From Hymenobacter sp. BT559 (GTDB taxonomy: Bacteria; Bacteroidota; Bacteroidia; Cytophagales; Hymenobacteraceae), in contig NZ_JAELXV010000001.1 in the NCBI RefSeq assembly GCF_016427535.1, positions 1,178,001 to 1,242,000 of the forward strand: DNA of 64,000 bases, in the 5' to 3' direction. The position numbers and the translations under genes were made by a program. How positions within the stretch are numbered: position 1 is the stretch's first letter; every line of letters begins with the position of its first letter. Below are positions 24,814-34,200 of this stretch, one piece after another. The notes below the pieces were generated by a model. It saw only the letters and a list, made by a program, of their open reading frames with translations, ran no database searches and was not told where the DNA came from.

Positions 24814-27495
24814 ATGTCGCTCCCAACCGCCAGCCACGTTCGCCAGCAGTTCCTCGATTTCTTCGCCAGCAAAGGCCACCACATCGTGCCCTCGGCCCCG
24901 CTCGTCGTTAAGGACGACCCCACGCTGCTGTTTATCAACAGCGGCATGGCGCCGTTCAAAGACTACTTCCTAGGTAACAAACCGGCGCCGTTTAAGCGCG
25001 TGGTCGATACGCAGAAGTGCCTGCGCGTGAGCGGCAAGCACAATGACCTGGAGGAGGTAGGCTACGATACCTACCACCACACCATGTTTGAGATGCTGGG
25101 CAACTGGAGCTTTGGCGACTACTTCAAAAAGGAAGCCATTGCCTGGGCCTGGGAGCTGCTGACGGAGGTGTACAAGCTGCCTAAAGACCGGCTCTACGTA
25201 ACCTACTTCGAGGGTGACAAAGGCGACGGCCTAGGTCCCGACGCCGAGACGCAGGACCTGTGGCGGCAGTACACCACCGACGACCGCATCTTGCCTGGCA
25301 ACAAGAAGGACAACTTCTGGGAGATGGGTGACACCGGCCCCTGCGGCCCGTGCACCGAAATTCACATCGACCTGCGCGATGAAGCCGAAGTAGCCCGGAA
25401 GTCGGGCCGCGAGCTCGTGAACGCCGACCACCCGCAGGTGGTGGAGGTGTGGAACAACGTATTCATGGAGTTTCAGCGCCTGGCCGATAAGTCGCTCATC
25501 AAGCTGCCCGCCCAGAGCGTGGACACCGGCATGGGCTTCGAGCGCCTGATGATGGCCGTATCGGGCGTGAAGTCGAACTACGATACTGATGTTTTCCAGC
25601 CGCTTATTCAGTTCATTGCCAAAGAAGCTGGCGTAGCCTACCACGGCACGTCGCCGGCCACCGTCAACGACCAGCCAGCCACCGAAAACGAGCGCACCGA
25701 TATTGCCATTCGGGTGCTGGCCGACCACATCCGAGCTATCGCCTTCACCATCGCCGATGGCCAGCTTCCGAGCAACGTGAAGGCTGGCTACGTGATTCGG
25801 CGCATTCTGCGCCGGGCTGTGCGCTATGCCTTCTCGTCGCTCAACCAGAAGCAGCCCTTCCTCTACAAGCTCGTGCCGGTGCTGGCCGACCAGATGGCCG
25901 GCATCTTTCCCGAGCTGAAGGCCCAGCAGGCCTTTGTGCAGCGCGTGATTGAGGAAGAAGAAATTGCCTTCCTCAAAACTCTCGAAACAGGCTTGCGCCG
26001 CCTCGATGCCCTCGAAGAAACCGCCCGGGCCAATGGCGGCGTAATCGACGGCCAAACGGCGTTTGAGCTGAGCGATACCTTCGGCTTTCCGCTCGACCTC
26101 ACGGCCCTCATCGCCCGCGAAAAAGGCTTGACGGTAGATGAGGAAGGCTTTAAGAAGGCTCTCGAAGCCCAGAAAAACCGCAGCCGCAACGCCCAGGAAA
26201 CCGAGCAGAGCGACTGGGTAACGGTGCTAGATACCGACGCGCCCAACGTATTTGTGGGCTACGACCAGGAGGAAGCCCCGGCCCACTTGCTGCGCTACCG
26301 CAAGGTGGACAAAAAAGGCAAAGTCGAGTATCAGCTAGTGCTCGACCAAACGCCCTTCTACGCCGAGAGCGGCGGCCAGATTGGCGACACGGGCTTCCTG
26401 GAAAGCGACTTCGACAAGCTGCGCGTCATTAACACCCGCAAGGAAAATGACCTCATTATTCATACTACCCTAGACCTGCCGCAGGACCTAGGGGCTGAAT
26501 TCCGGGCCCGACCCGATGGTGCGCGCCGCAGCCTGATTCGCAACAACCACACAGCCACACACTTGCTGCAAGCCGCGCTGCGCCGCGTGCTCGGCGAGCA
26601 CGTGCAGCAAAAAGGCTCGCTCGTGAACGAGAAGCTGCTGCGCTTCGACTTCTCGCACTTTACCAAAGTGACCGACGCCCAGTTGCGCGAAATCGAAGGC
26701 ATCGTGAACGAACGCATCCGTCAGCAGATTCCACTCGATGAGCGACGCAATGTGCCCATTGCCGAGGCAAAGAGCCTAGGGGCGATGGCCCTCTTCGGTG
26801 AGAAGTATGGTGACTTCGTGCGGGTTATTACCTTCGATAAAGATTACTCGGTGGAGCTGTGCGGCGGCCTGCACGTGCCGAATACCGGCGCGATTGGCTA
26901 CTTCAAAATCACGAGCGAAAGCGCCGTGGGCGCGGGCGTGCGCCGCATCGAGGCCGTAACGGCCGGCGCGGCTGAAGCCTTCGTGGACCAGCAAATTGAC
27001 CTGCTGGCCCAAGTGCGCGAAACCCTTGGCAACCCGCAGCACCTGCTGCCCACCCTCGAAAAGCAAAGCGAGGAAATCGCGGCCCTGCGCAAGCAAATCG
27101 AGCAGTTTGCCCAGCAAAGCCTCAACCAGCAGAAGGCGCAGTTGCTCGGCCAAGTGAAAGAGCTAAACGGTATCAACTTCTTGGCTACGCAGGTGCAGGC
27201 CACCAGCGCCGACGACCTCAAGAAACTGGCTTACGACTTGCGCCAGCAGGTAACCAACCTGGTGGCCGTCCTAGGTGCCGACATCGACGGCAAGCCGCAG
27301 CTAGCGGTGATGCTCGATGATGAAATAGCCCGCGCCGGCAAGCTCAACGCTACCATGCTGGTGCGCGAGCTGGCCAAGGAAATCCAAGGCGGCGGCGGCG
27401 GGCAGCCGTTCTTCGCTACGGCTGGTGGCAAGAACGTGGCCGGCCTAGGTGCCGCTATCGGCAAGGCCGAAGCCTTAGTGGCAGCGGGCCTGTAG
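24814..27495 (+). CDS. alaS: Alanyl-tRNA synthetase
   Basis: 893 residues, usual length. The catalytic class II core begins SHVRQQFLDFFASKGHHIVPS, with NSGMAPFKDYFLG and GNWSFGDYFKKEAI; the editing domain has HTATHLLQAALR with the later CGGLHVPNTG that together bind zinc. A C-Ala oligomerisation domain follows, ending in the GGGGGQPFFATAGGKN glycine-rich segment. Essential for charging tRNA-Ala. A strong terminator follows at 27521. Six of about ten Leu-Gly pairs use CTA-GG, all after a codon ending in C. Confidence 0.98.
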   Translation: MSLPTASHVRQQFLDFFASKGHHIVPSAPLVVKDDPTLLFINSGMAPFKDYFLGNKPAPFKRVVDTQKCLRVSGKHNDLEEVGYDTYHHTMFEMLGNWSFGDYFKKEAIAWAWELLTEVYKLPKDRLYVTYFEGDKGDGLGPDAETQDLWRQYTTDDRILPGNKKDNFWEMGDTGPCGPCTEIHIDLRDEAEVARKSGRELVNADHPQVVEVWNNVFMEFQRLADKSLIKLPAQSVDTGMGFERLMMAVSGVKSNYDTDVFQPLIQFIAKEAGVAYHGTSPATVNDQPATENERTDIAIRVLADHIRAIAFTIADGQLPSNVKAGYVIRRILRRAVRYAFSSLNQKQPFLYKLVPVLADQMAGIFPELKAQQAFVQRVIEEEEIAFLKTLETGLRRLDALEETARANGGVIDGQTAFELSDTFGFPLDLTALIAREKGLTVDEEGFKKALEAQKNRSRNAQETEQSDWVTVLDTDAPNVFVGYDQEEAPAHLLRYRKVDKKGKVEYQLVLDQTPFYAESGGQIGDTGFLESDFDKLRVINTRKENDLIIHTTLDLPQDLGAEFRARPDGARRSLIRNNHTATHLLQAALRRVLGEHVQQKGSLVNEKLLRFDFSHFTKVTDAQLREIEGIVNERIRQQIPLDERRNVPIAEAKSLGAMALFGEKYGDFVRVITFDKDYSVELCGGLHVPNTGAIGYFKITSESAVGAGVRRIEAVTAGAAEAFVDQQIDLLAQVRETLGNPQHLLPTLEKQSEEIAALRKQIEQFAQQSLNQQKAQLLGQVKELNGINFLATQVQATSADDLKKLAYDLRQQVTNLVAVLGADIDGKPQLAVMLDDEIARAGKLNATMLVRELAKEIQGGGGGQPFFATAGGKNVAGLGAAIGKAEALVAAGL

Positions 27496-27520
27496 CACCT
27501 ATTGCCAGGTACAATTTCAC

Positions 27521-27555
27521 AAAAAGCCCGCCGGATAGCATCCGGCGGGCTTTTT
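27521..27555. terminator. Rho-independent terminator after alaS
   Basis: AAAAGCCCGCCGGA (27522-27535) pairs with TCCGGCGGGCTTTT (27541-27554), loop TAGCA, flanked by A and T runs so it would work in both directions. Confidence 0.9.
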
Positions 27556-27679
27556 CATGAGTAGGGCAGGAGCAGCCTGTAATGAAGGCCCAGCTAGCGC
27601 GATAAAGTAAACTAGAAGCGGCTGTACAATTACATTTTGTTCTTAACTAGCAGCCGCGCAATCCTTTTCTGTTACTACC

Positions 27680-28612
27680 ATGTCCTTCTCGCTCATTTTC
27701 CTAGGGTTACTCCTGCTCACGGCCTTTTTGAGCTATGTTATTGTGCCGCAGGGCACGGTAGCGGTCGTTACCATTTTTGGCAAATACCGGCGCATCATGA
27801 TGCCGGGCCTGAATTTTAAGCTGCCCTTTATCGAGAATGTCTACAAGCGCATCTCCATTCAGAACCGCTCGCTAGAGTTAGAGTTTCAGGCCATTACCAG
27901 CGACCAAGCCAATGTTAATTTCAAGGCCATGCTGGTGTATGCGGTGTTCAACCAGAGCGAGGAGGTTATTAAAAACGTGGCCTTCAAGTTTGTGGATGAG
28001 CGCAGCCTGATGCAGGCGCTGGTGCGCACCGTGGAGGGTAGCATCCGGGCTTTTGTGGCTACGCAGCGCCAGGCGGCCGTGCTCAGCTTACGCGGCGAGA
28101 TAGTACTGCATGTGAAAGACCAGCTCGACGAAACGCTTGAAAGCTGGGGCTACCACCTCATCGACCTGCAGCTCAACGATATTGCCTTTGATGAGGAAAT
28201 CATGCGCTCGATGGCCAAGGTAGTGGCCAGCAACAACCTAAAGGCCGCTGCCGAAAACGAAGGCCAGGCGCTGCTCATCACTAAAACCAAGGCGGCCGAA
28301 GCGGAAGGCAATGCCATTAAGATTTCGGCCGAAGCCGAAAAAATCGCGGCCCAGCTGCGGGGCCAGGGCGTAGCGCTGTTCCGGGAGGAGGTAACCAAGG
28401 GCATGGCCCACGCCGTGCAAGAGCTAGCTGACAATAACTTAGACCCTTCGCTCGTCTACTTCTCGATGTGGACCGAGGCCATTAAACACTTTGCCGAGCA
28501 AGGCCAGGGCAACGTCATCTTCCTCGATGGCTCGAACGAAGGCCTTGAGAAAAGCATGCAGCAGATGCTAGCCCTGCAGCACCTCGACCGGCCGCGCGGC
28601 ACCGGGCGCTAA
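27680..28612 (+). CDS. SPFH/Band 7 membrane protein
   Basis: 310 residues. One N-terminal membrane segment (SFSLIFLGLLLLTAFLSYVIV) precedes a Band 7 domain (VAVVTIFGKYRRIMMPGLNFKLPFIENVYKRI to about 190), then a long charged helix (AAENEGQALLITKTKAAEAEGNAIKISAEAEKI) typical of stomatin/QmcA/HflK proteins. Such proteins form membrane rings or microdomains and often control proteases. No NfeD or FtsH partner adjoins it. Confidence 0.9.
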   Translation: MSFSLIFLGLLLLTAFLSYVIVPQGTVAVVTIFGKYRRIMMPGLNFKLPFIENVYKRISIQNRSLELEFQAITSDQANVNFKAMLVYAVFNQSEEVIKNVAFKFVDERSLMQALVRTVEGSIRAFVATQRQAAVLSLRGEIVLHVKDQLDETLESWGYHLIDLQLNDIAFDEEIMRSMAKVVASNNLKAAAENEGQALLITKTKAAEAEGNAIKISAEAEKIAAQLRGQGVALFREEVTKGMAHAVQELADNNLDPSLVYFSMWTEAIKHFAEQGQGNVIFLDGSNEGLEKSMQQMLALQHLDRPRGTGR

Positions 28613-28664
28613 CGCTCCGAAAACGCTTTGTGTGAAGTTTATGCCTTAACAATAGTTGCTTCAG

Positions 28665-29423
28665 ATGCGCTACGTATATACTGGTATCTGTGTACTGCTG
28701 GCTCACCTGGCCCAGGGCCAGGCGCTGGCCGATACGCTGGCTTATGAGCAGCCCCGGCAAACGACGGAAGAGGCGAGCCGCCGCGTGACTTCGCATACCG
28801 ACTCGACCGGCCTGTGCGTAGAAACACTGAGCTGGGCCGGGGCCCGTGGGCTGGTGCGCATTTACTACGCTTCGGGCCTGCTCAAAGAATATGTGCCTTA
28901 TGGCGACCTAGGTATGGGGCAGGTGCATGGGGTAGCCACTACCTGGTACGAGAGCGGCCAGCTAGAGAGCCGGCAACCCTTTGTGCAAGGAAAGCGCGAC
29001 GGAAAGCTAGAGCTCTACTACCCCGACGGGCGATTGAAGCGCCGCACGGAATACGCAACCGGAGCCGAGCTACCGGGCCAATGCTTCGACGAAACGGGCC
29101 GGCCAGTTATCTATTTTTCTTACGAGCAGCTACCACTGTACCCGGGCGGCCATGCGCAGCTAACCAAGGAGATAAACAATGCGCTGCGTTGGCCGCGCGA
29201 CGTAACGCCCCTGATGCTGCTAATGCGGCGCACGGTTTGCCTCAGTTTTGTGGTCGATGAGCAGGGAGCTATTCAGTCACCTAGGGTGGCCGTGTCGAGC
29301 GAGCTGCCTTCATTAGACCGCGCAGTGCTGGCTACCATCGCCAAGCTGACGCGCCGCTTTGCACCGGCCCGGCGCGATGGCCGGATAGTGCAAAGCGCTT
29401 ATTACCTGCCGATTCAATTTTAA
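28665..29423 (+). CDS. Exported MORN-repeat protein with TonB C-terminal-like domain
   Basis: 252 residues from ATG at 28665. A signal peptide (MRYVYTGICVLLAHLAQGQALA) is followed by MORN-like repeats of the YwqK type (IYYASGLLKEYVPYGDLGMG, TWYESGQLESRQPFVQGKRD, LYYPDGRLKRRTEYATG) and, from about 170, a TonB C-terminal-like fold (RRTVCLSFVVDEQGAIQSPRV to FAPARRDGRIVQSAYYLPIQF). Such fusions are common in Bacteroidota secreted proteins. The link to toxin-antitoxin systems in database names is not supported here: no toxin gene adjoins it. Confidence 0.78.
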   Translation: MRYVYTGICVLLAHLAQGQALADTLAYEQPRQTTEEASRRVTSHTDSTGLCVETLSWAGARGLVRIYYASGLLKEYVPYGDLGMGQVHGVATTWYESGQLESRQPFVQGKRDGKLELYYPDGRLKRRTEYATGAELPGQCFDETGRPVIYFSYEQLPLYPGGHAQLTKEINNALRWPRDVTPLMLLMRRTVCLSFVVDEQGAIQSPRVAVSSELPSLDRAVLATIAKLTRRFAPARRDGRIVQSAYYLPIQF

Positions 29424-29561
29424 GAGGGGCTATATACCCGCCAGCCTGAGAAAATAAGGAGGTGTCGCGCCTGGTTACGAGCAACCAAAAACGGGGCTCG
29501 GCAGTACCTAGCTGCGAAGAAGCCCAACGGGGCTTACGAAGAGCATGCAACGTGCAAAATC

Positions 29562-29593
29562 TTGGCGTGCTGTAGCGTGTGCTAGTACCTTTG
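29562..29593 (+). promoter_or_regulatory. Promoter of the OmpA/TSP3 gene (TTG-N21-TACCTTTG)
   Basis: TTG at 29562-29564 and TACCTTTG at 29586-29593 are separated by 21 bases, the spacing of Bacteroidota sigma-A promoters. The start site would be near 29600, giving a leader of about 65 bases before the ATG at 29666. This is the best promoter match in the window. Confidence 0.65.
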
Positions 29594-29665
29594 CCCCGCT
29601 TTTTGCCAAGACACCACACCAATTTTTCTCTACGTCTGTCAATCAGTACCCTTTTTTCTTTCTCA

Positions 29666-31294
29666 ATGAAATACCAGTTATTCACTGCTTCCGTGCTTGG
29701 CCTAGGGCTACTGGCGGGAGCAACAAACGTGCAAGCGCAGTCGGCCGACCGCAAATGGGGCCTCAGCGGCTACACCACCATTCTGCGCTACCGGGGCGAC
29801 CTAGGCGACAACTACTTCATGCGCCGCTACCCCACGTTTGGGGGTGGCCTCACCCTGAGCCGCTACCTGAGCAAGGGCCTCGACATCAACCTGTCGGCTA
29901 ACCAAGCCACGTTGCGCTACCCCAGTGACCCCAACACCTATATCTACGGCAACCGCTTCTACGCCAACGTAAGCTCGTTTGGCCTAGGCTTCAAGCTGAA
30001 GCTGAACAACGGCTGGGCGCTAAAGGAGGATGCTGCCATTCAGCCCTACATCTTGCTGCAGCCGGGCTTTGCGTACATCTATACCGACCGCTACCTCAAC
30101 AACGCCACTACGCCTAGCTCTACCAACTACGGCTCGTTTGACGCGCAAGCTGCAGTTGGGTTGAATTTCCGGATTACACCGGGCTTCAACTTCTTCGTGC
30201 AGGCTGGGCAGCACATGCTCTTCCGCGACGACGCACGCCTCGATGGTATTGCCGGCCCACAAAACGGCTGGTTCAACAAGTACGACCAGTACATGCAGTA
30301 CTCGGCCGGTGTAACCGTGAACTTTGGCAAGGCTAAAGACACTGACGGCGACGGCGTGCCCGACCGCAAAGACAAGTGCCCCGACACCCCGCAGGGCGTG
30401 AAGGTGGATGAAAACGGCTGCCCCGTTGACACCGATGGTGATGGCGTAGCTGACTACCAAGACAAGTGCCCCGACGTGAAGGGCCTCGCTAGCCTGCAAG
30501 GCTGCCCCGACTCGGACAATGACGGCGTAGCCGACAACGACGACAAGTGCCCCAACACCCCCGCTGGTGTGAAAGTAGACGCTTCGGGCTGCCCCGTTGA
30601 TAGCGACGGCGACAAAGTGCCCGACTACCTCGACAAGTGCCCCAACACCCCCGCCGGTGTGCAGGTAGACGCCAATGGCTGCCCGCTCGACCGCGACGGC
30701 GACGGTGTGCCCGACTACCAGGACCGCTGCCCCGACCGTGCCGGCCCCGCCAGCAACAAAGGCTGCCCCGAGATTAAGGCCGAGCAGAAGAAGGTGCTGA
30801 ACGAAGCCACCAAGTACATCAACTTCGACTTCAACAAGGCTACGCTGAAGCCTTCGTCGTTCCCCAAGCTGGAGCAGATGGTACAGATTATGAACGAGTA
30901 TCCCGACTACTCGCTCAGCATCGCTGGCCACACCGACGACGTGGGCAATGACGACTACAACCTGCGCCTGAGCTACGAGCGTGCTGCTGCCGCTCGCAAG
31001 TACATGGTTGACAAAGGCGTTCCAGCCGAGCGCATCGAGTCGCGCGGCTATGGCGAAACCAAGCCGATTGCCGACAACAAGACTAAGGCTGGCCAGGCCC
31101 TGAACCGCCGCGTTGACTTTGACCCTTACCTGACCGGCGAAGCCAACGCTGCCGAAGCCAAGTACGGCCCTGCCCCGAGCATTTCGGAGTTGAAAGCCAC
31201 TGGCAAGCCGCTGCCCGGCAAGAAAACCACTGGCACCGGCTCGCCCCGCAGCCGCAAGGCGCCCGTGAAAAAGGCCCCCGCCAAGCGCAAGTAA
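29666..31294 (+). CDS. OmpA-family outer-membrane protein with thrombospondin type 3 repeats
   Basis: 542 residues from ATG at 29666; upstream codons lie in the leader behind the promoter. A signal peptide (1-24, ending VQA) precedes a beta-barrel of about 200 residues, then five calcium-binding TSP3 repeats at about 225-370 (DTDGDGVPDRKDKCP-type), an OmpA C-terminal peptidoglycan-binding domain at about 385-485 (SIAGHTDDVGNDDYNLRLSY, NRRVDFD) and a Lys/Ala-rich tail (KKAPVKKAPAKRK-like). It ties the outer membrane to the cell wall. High-expression codon bias and a strong promoter and terminator suggest an abundant protein. Confidence 0.95.
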   Translation: MKYQLFTASVLGLGLLAGATNVQAQSADRKWGLSGYTTILRYRGDLGDNYFMRRYPTFGGGLTLSRYLSKGLDINLSANQATLRYPSDPNTYIYGNRFYANVSSFGLGFKLKLNNGWALKEDAAIQPYILLQPGFAYIYTDRYLNNATTPSSTNYGSFDAQAAVGLNFRITPGFNFFVQAGQHMLFRDDARLDGIAGPQNGWFNKYDQYMQYSAGVTVNFGKAKDTDGDGVPDRKDKCPDTPQGVKVDENGCPVDTDGDGVADYQDKCPDVKGLASLQGCPDSDNDGVADNDDKCPNTPAGVKVDASGCPVDSDGDKVPDYLDKCPNTPAGVQVDANGCPLDRDGDGVPDYQDRCPDRAGPASNKGCPEIKAEQKKVLNEATKYINFDFNKATLKPSSFPKLEQMVQIMNEYPDYSLSIAGHTDDVGNDDYNLRLSYERAAAARKYMVDKGVPAERIESRGYGETKPIADNKTKAGQALNRRVDFDPYLTGEANAAEAKYGPAPSISELKATGKPLPGKKTTGTGSPRSRKAPVKKAPAKRK

Positions 31295-31318
31295 ACGCGC
31301 CTAGGTAGCCTACTCAAA

Positions 31319-31354
31319 AGTGGCCTGCTCCCAGCGAGCAGGCCACTTTTTTTG
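31319..31354 (+). terminator. Rho-independent terminator after the OmpA gene
   Basis: AGTGGCCTGCTC (31319-31330) pairs perfectly with GAGCAGGCCACT (31336-31347), loop CCAGC, followed by seven T. Confidence 0.92.
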
Positions 31355-31452
31355 TGCCATTAATCGGGTTCGGTGGTTTTACGCTAGCAGGGCCGCCGGT
31401 TCGCCGGGTACTAAATCAGGACTAACTTGCGACTTCTTAGCTTAAGAGACTT

Positions 31453-32910
31453 ATGGACGAAGCCACCATTGCGAATTACCAGCCTGTTATCGGCCTGGAA
31501 GTACACGCCCAGCTGCTGACGCACAGCAAGATGTACTCGTCGGATGAGAACGAGTACGGGTCGCTGCCCAACACCAACCTGTCGGTAATCACCCTAGGCC
31601 ACCCCGGCACGCTGCCCCGCGTGAACCGCACGGCCGTGGACTTTGCCATCAAAATGGGCTTGGCCACCAACTGCCAGATACAGCGCGAAAACCTGTTTGC
31701 CCGCAAAAATTACTTTTACCCTGACCTTCCCAAGGGTTACCAGATTACGCAGGACAAAACGCCCATCTGCTACGGTGGGCACATCGATATCCGGCTGGCT
31801 GACGGTAGCACGCGGCGCATCGGCATCACGCGCATTCATATGGAGGAAGACGCGGGCAAGAGCATGCACCTCGCCGGCGAAACCGAAACCCTGGTAGACC
31901 TCAACCGCGCCGGCGTGCCGCTCATCGAGATTGTGAGTGAGCCCGACATTCGCACCGAAGAAGAAGCCTACGCTTACCTAGCCGAAATCAAGAAGCTGGT
32001 GCAGTACCTCGAAATCTGCGACGGCAACATGGAGGAAGGCTCGCTGCGCTGCGACGCCAACGTGAGCGTAATGAAAAAGGACGCCACCGAGTACGGTACG
32101 AAGGTGGAGGTCAAGAACATGAACTCGTTCCGCAACGTACAGCGAGCCATCGAGTATGAGGTGCAGCGGCAGGTTGAAATCCTAGAGAACGGCGGCGAGG
32201 TAGACTCCGAAACCCGCGGCTTTGACGCTACTAGCGGCACTACCAGCGGCCAGCGCTCGAAAGAAACGCTGAATGACTACCGCTACTTCCCCGAGCCCGA
32301 CCTGCCGCCCCTCATCGTGGATGATGCGTGGCTGCACCGCGTGCAGGCCGCCCTGCCAGCGCTGCCGCAGCAGCTCTACGCCCGCTTCACGGGCGAACTG
32401 GGCCTGAGTGACTACGACGCCAATGTACTTATTGACCAGAAGGAAGTGGCTCAGTACTTCGACGAGCTATCGCGCCTCACGCCCAATGCCAAGGCCGCGG
32501 CCAACTGGATAATGGGTCCCGTAAAGTCGTACCTCAACGAGCGGGCCCTAGAGCTAGCCGATTTCCCGCTCGACCCGGCGCAACTAGCTGGCATTATCGA
32601 GCTGATTGATGCGGGCAAGCTCAACTACTCAGTCGCTTCTAAGCAGCTGTTTCCGTACTTGCTAGAGCACCCCACCGCCAACGCTACGGGCGCCGCCGAG
32701 ACCCTAGGCCTCCTAGTAAAGGCCGACGCTGGCGAACTGCAAGCCTTGGTAGACCAGGTGCTGGCTGCCAACCCGGCCAAAGTAGCTGAGTACCGGGCTG
32801 GTAAGAAGTCGCTCACCGGCATGTTTATGGGTGAGTTGATGAAGCTGACTGGCGGCAAGGCCGACCCTAAGCTAGCCAATCAACTGCTGCGCAAGGGCCT
32901 GGATGGCTAG
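31453..32910 (+). CDS. gatB: Aspartyl/glutamyl-tRNA amidotransferase subunit B
   Basis: 485 residues, usual length. Begins YQPVIGLEVHAQLLTHSKMYS and contains LGHPGTLPRVNRTAV, DLPKGYQITQ and GVPLIEIVSEPDIRT, the conserved GatB core, with a C-terminal YqeY-like helical tail (LANQLLRKGLDG). It phosphorylates and amidates Glu-tRNA(Gln) or Asp-tRNA(Asn) with GatA and GatC, which are not in the window; separate gat genes are usual in Bacteroidota. Confidence 0.97.
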   Translation: MDEATIANYQPVIGLEVHAQLLTHSKMYSSDENEYGSLPNTNLSVITLGHPGTLPRVNRTAVDFAIKMGLATNCQIQRENLFARKNYFYPDLPKGYQITQDKTPICYGGHIDIRLADGSTRRIGITRIHMEEDAGKSMHLAGETETLVDLNRAGVPLIEIVSEPDIRTEEEAYAYLAEIKKLVQYLEICDGNMEEGSLRCDANVSVMKKDATEYGTKVEVKNMNSFRNVQRAIEYEVQRQVEILENGGEVDSETRGFDATSGTTSGQRSKETLNDYRYFPEPDLPPLIVDDAWLHRVQAALPALPQQLYARFTGELGLSDYDANVLIDQKEVAQYFDELSRLTPNAKAAANWIMGPVKSYLNERALELADFPLDPAQLAGIIELIDAGKLNYSVASKQLFPYLLEHPTANATGAAETLGLLVKADAGELQALVDQVLAANPAKVAEYRAGKKSLTGMFMGELMKLTGGKADPKLANQLLRKGLDG

Positions 32911-32988
32911 GCGGGAACTACCCGCCGCTTTCTGCGCTTTCAGCCGCAGGGTACCCGCCCTAGGTGCGCTTTTTTGTCGTTTTGCCCC

Positions 32989-34125
32989 ATGAGTGCTTAT
33001 ATGAAACCAACCCTTGCTGCCGTGGCCCTTCTCGGCCTCACCAATGCTTGCCAGAACGCCAGCGCGGCTTCTGGCTACGAAATCAGTGGGCAGCTGAAGA
33101 ATGCCCCGGCGGGCACCACGCTGCACCTGGCCGAGCTCACGAGCAGCCAGTTTGTGGAGCGCGGCACGGCCAAAACCGACGCGCAGGGCAACTTCACCTT
33201 CAAGGGCGAGCAGCCGGCTTCGGCGGCCGTGTACCAGCTGAAGGTAGACGAGCCTAACCAGATACTGCTGGTGCTCGACAACAAAACCAGGCTCACCCTG
33301 AACGGCGACGCCAAGAACCTGATGACGACCTACGCCGTGAAAGGCTCCAAGGATTCGGAAGTTATTCAGGAGCTTACGCGTAGTAACCTGGCCAGTAAAG
33401 TGCAGCTCGAGAACCTCGGGCAGCGCTACACGCTGGCTAGCCAGAATGGGAAAACTGATTCGCTCGAAGCCATCAAGAGCCAGTACCTGACGACGGTAGA
33501 CCGCCTGACGGCCCGCAACAAAGCCATCATCCGGCGCAATGCCAAGTCGGTAGCGGCGGGCTTTGCGGTACTCAGCTTCGTGAGTCCCGATGAGGAGTTT
33601 CAGTTTGCTGATTCTATTGCCACGGTGCAGCGCACGGCGCAGCCCAACTCGCCCTTCACGGCCGCGCTCACCGAGCGGCTGGCGCCGCTGCGGGCCACGG
33701 CCATTGGCACTTCGGCGCCCGAAATTAACCTGGCCAAGCCCGATGGCACCAAGCTCTCGCTAAAGAGCCTGCGCGGCAAGTACGTGCTGGTAGACTTCTG
33801 GGCGAGCTGGTGCGGCCCCTGCCGCGGCGAAAACCCCAATGTGGTGAAGGCTTACAACGAGTACAAGGACAAAGGCAAGGGCTTCACGGTTTACAGCGTA
33901 TCGCTCGATGATGATAAAGCCCGCTGGACCCAGGCCATTGCCGCCGACGGCCTGGCGTGGCCCAACCACGTGTCGGACCTGCAAAAGTGGAACAGCGCTG
34001 CTGCTTCGGCCTACGGCATTCAAGCCATTCCGCAGTCGTTTTTACTCGACCCGCAGGGTAAAATCATCGCCAAAAACCTACGCGGCCCCGCCCTGCAAGC
34101 CAAGCTGGCCGAGGTGCTGAAATAA
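32989..34125 (+). CDS. TlpA/ResA-like thioredoxin with DUF4369 domain
   Basis: 378 residues from ATG at 32989; ATG at 33001 (MKPTLAAVALLGLTNAC) is an equally good start for the signal peptide. The Cys after LTNA may be a lipidation site, though the lipobox is not canonical. Residues about 30-130 resemble DUF4369 (YEISGQLKNAPAGTTLHLAEL), and the C-terminal 140 residues are an AhpC/TSA thioredoxin fold with the active site WASWCGPCRGENP. It should act on disulfides in the periplasm. A perfect palindromic terminator follows. Confidence 0.9.
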   Translation: MSAYMKPTLAAVALLGLTNACQNASAASGYEISGQLKNAPAGTTLHLAELTSSQFVERGTAKTDAQGNFTFKGEQPASAAVYQLKVDEPNQILLVLDNKTRLTLNGDAKNLMTTYAVKGSKDSEVIQELTRSNLASKVQLENLGQRYTLASQNGKTDSLEAIKSQYLTTVDRLTARNKAIIRRNAKSVAAGFAVLSFVSPDEEFQFADSIATVQRTAQPNSPFTAALTERLAPLRATAIGTSAPEINLAKPDGTKLSLKSLRGKYVLVDFWASWCGPCRGENPNVVKAYNEYKDKGKGFTVYSVSLDDDKARWTQAIAADGLAWPNHVSDLQKWNSAAASAYGIQAIPQSFLLDPQGKIIAKNLRGPALQAKLAEVLK

Positions 34126-34136
34126 GTGCCATAAGT

Positions 34137-34192
34137 CCTAGGTATGAAAAAGGCCCGCTTCTTCGAAGAAGCGGGCCTTTTTCATACCTAGG
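34137..34192. terminator. Bidirectional terminator, perfect 56-base palindrome bounded by CCTAGG
   Basis: Bases 34137-34164 and 34165-34192 are exact reverse complements, beginning and ending in CCTAGG and containing AAAAAGGCCCGCTTC and its complement. It lies between convergent genes, and the A and T runs within the stem would terminate transcription from both sides. Confidence 0.92.
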
Positions 34193-34200
34193 GCATTGGC

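Noticed and set aside
25231..26055. A 274-codon open frame on the minus strand inside alaS
   Set aside because: Long antisense frames are expected in GC-rich genes; alaS is complete and conserved through the whole stretch.
28665..29423. Naming as a toxin-antitoxin system antitoxin (YwqK family)
   Set aside because: The protein has a signal peptide and a TonB-type C-terminus, and no toxin gene is adjacent.
30340..30775. Tandem DNA repeat or CRISPR-like array
   Set aside because: The periodicity is that of coding TSP3 repeats in frame; there are no constant repeats with unique spacers.
30020..30931. A 303-codon open frame on the minus strand over the OmpA/TSP3 gene
   Set aside because: It mirrors the Asp/Gly/Pro-rich calcium repeats on the other strand, giving a Val/Ala/Gly-rich pseudo-protein; the plus-strand gene has clear domains, promoter and terminator.
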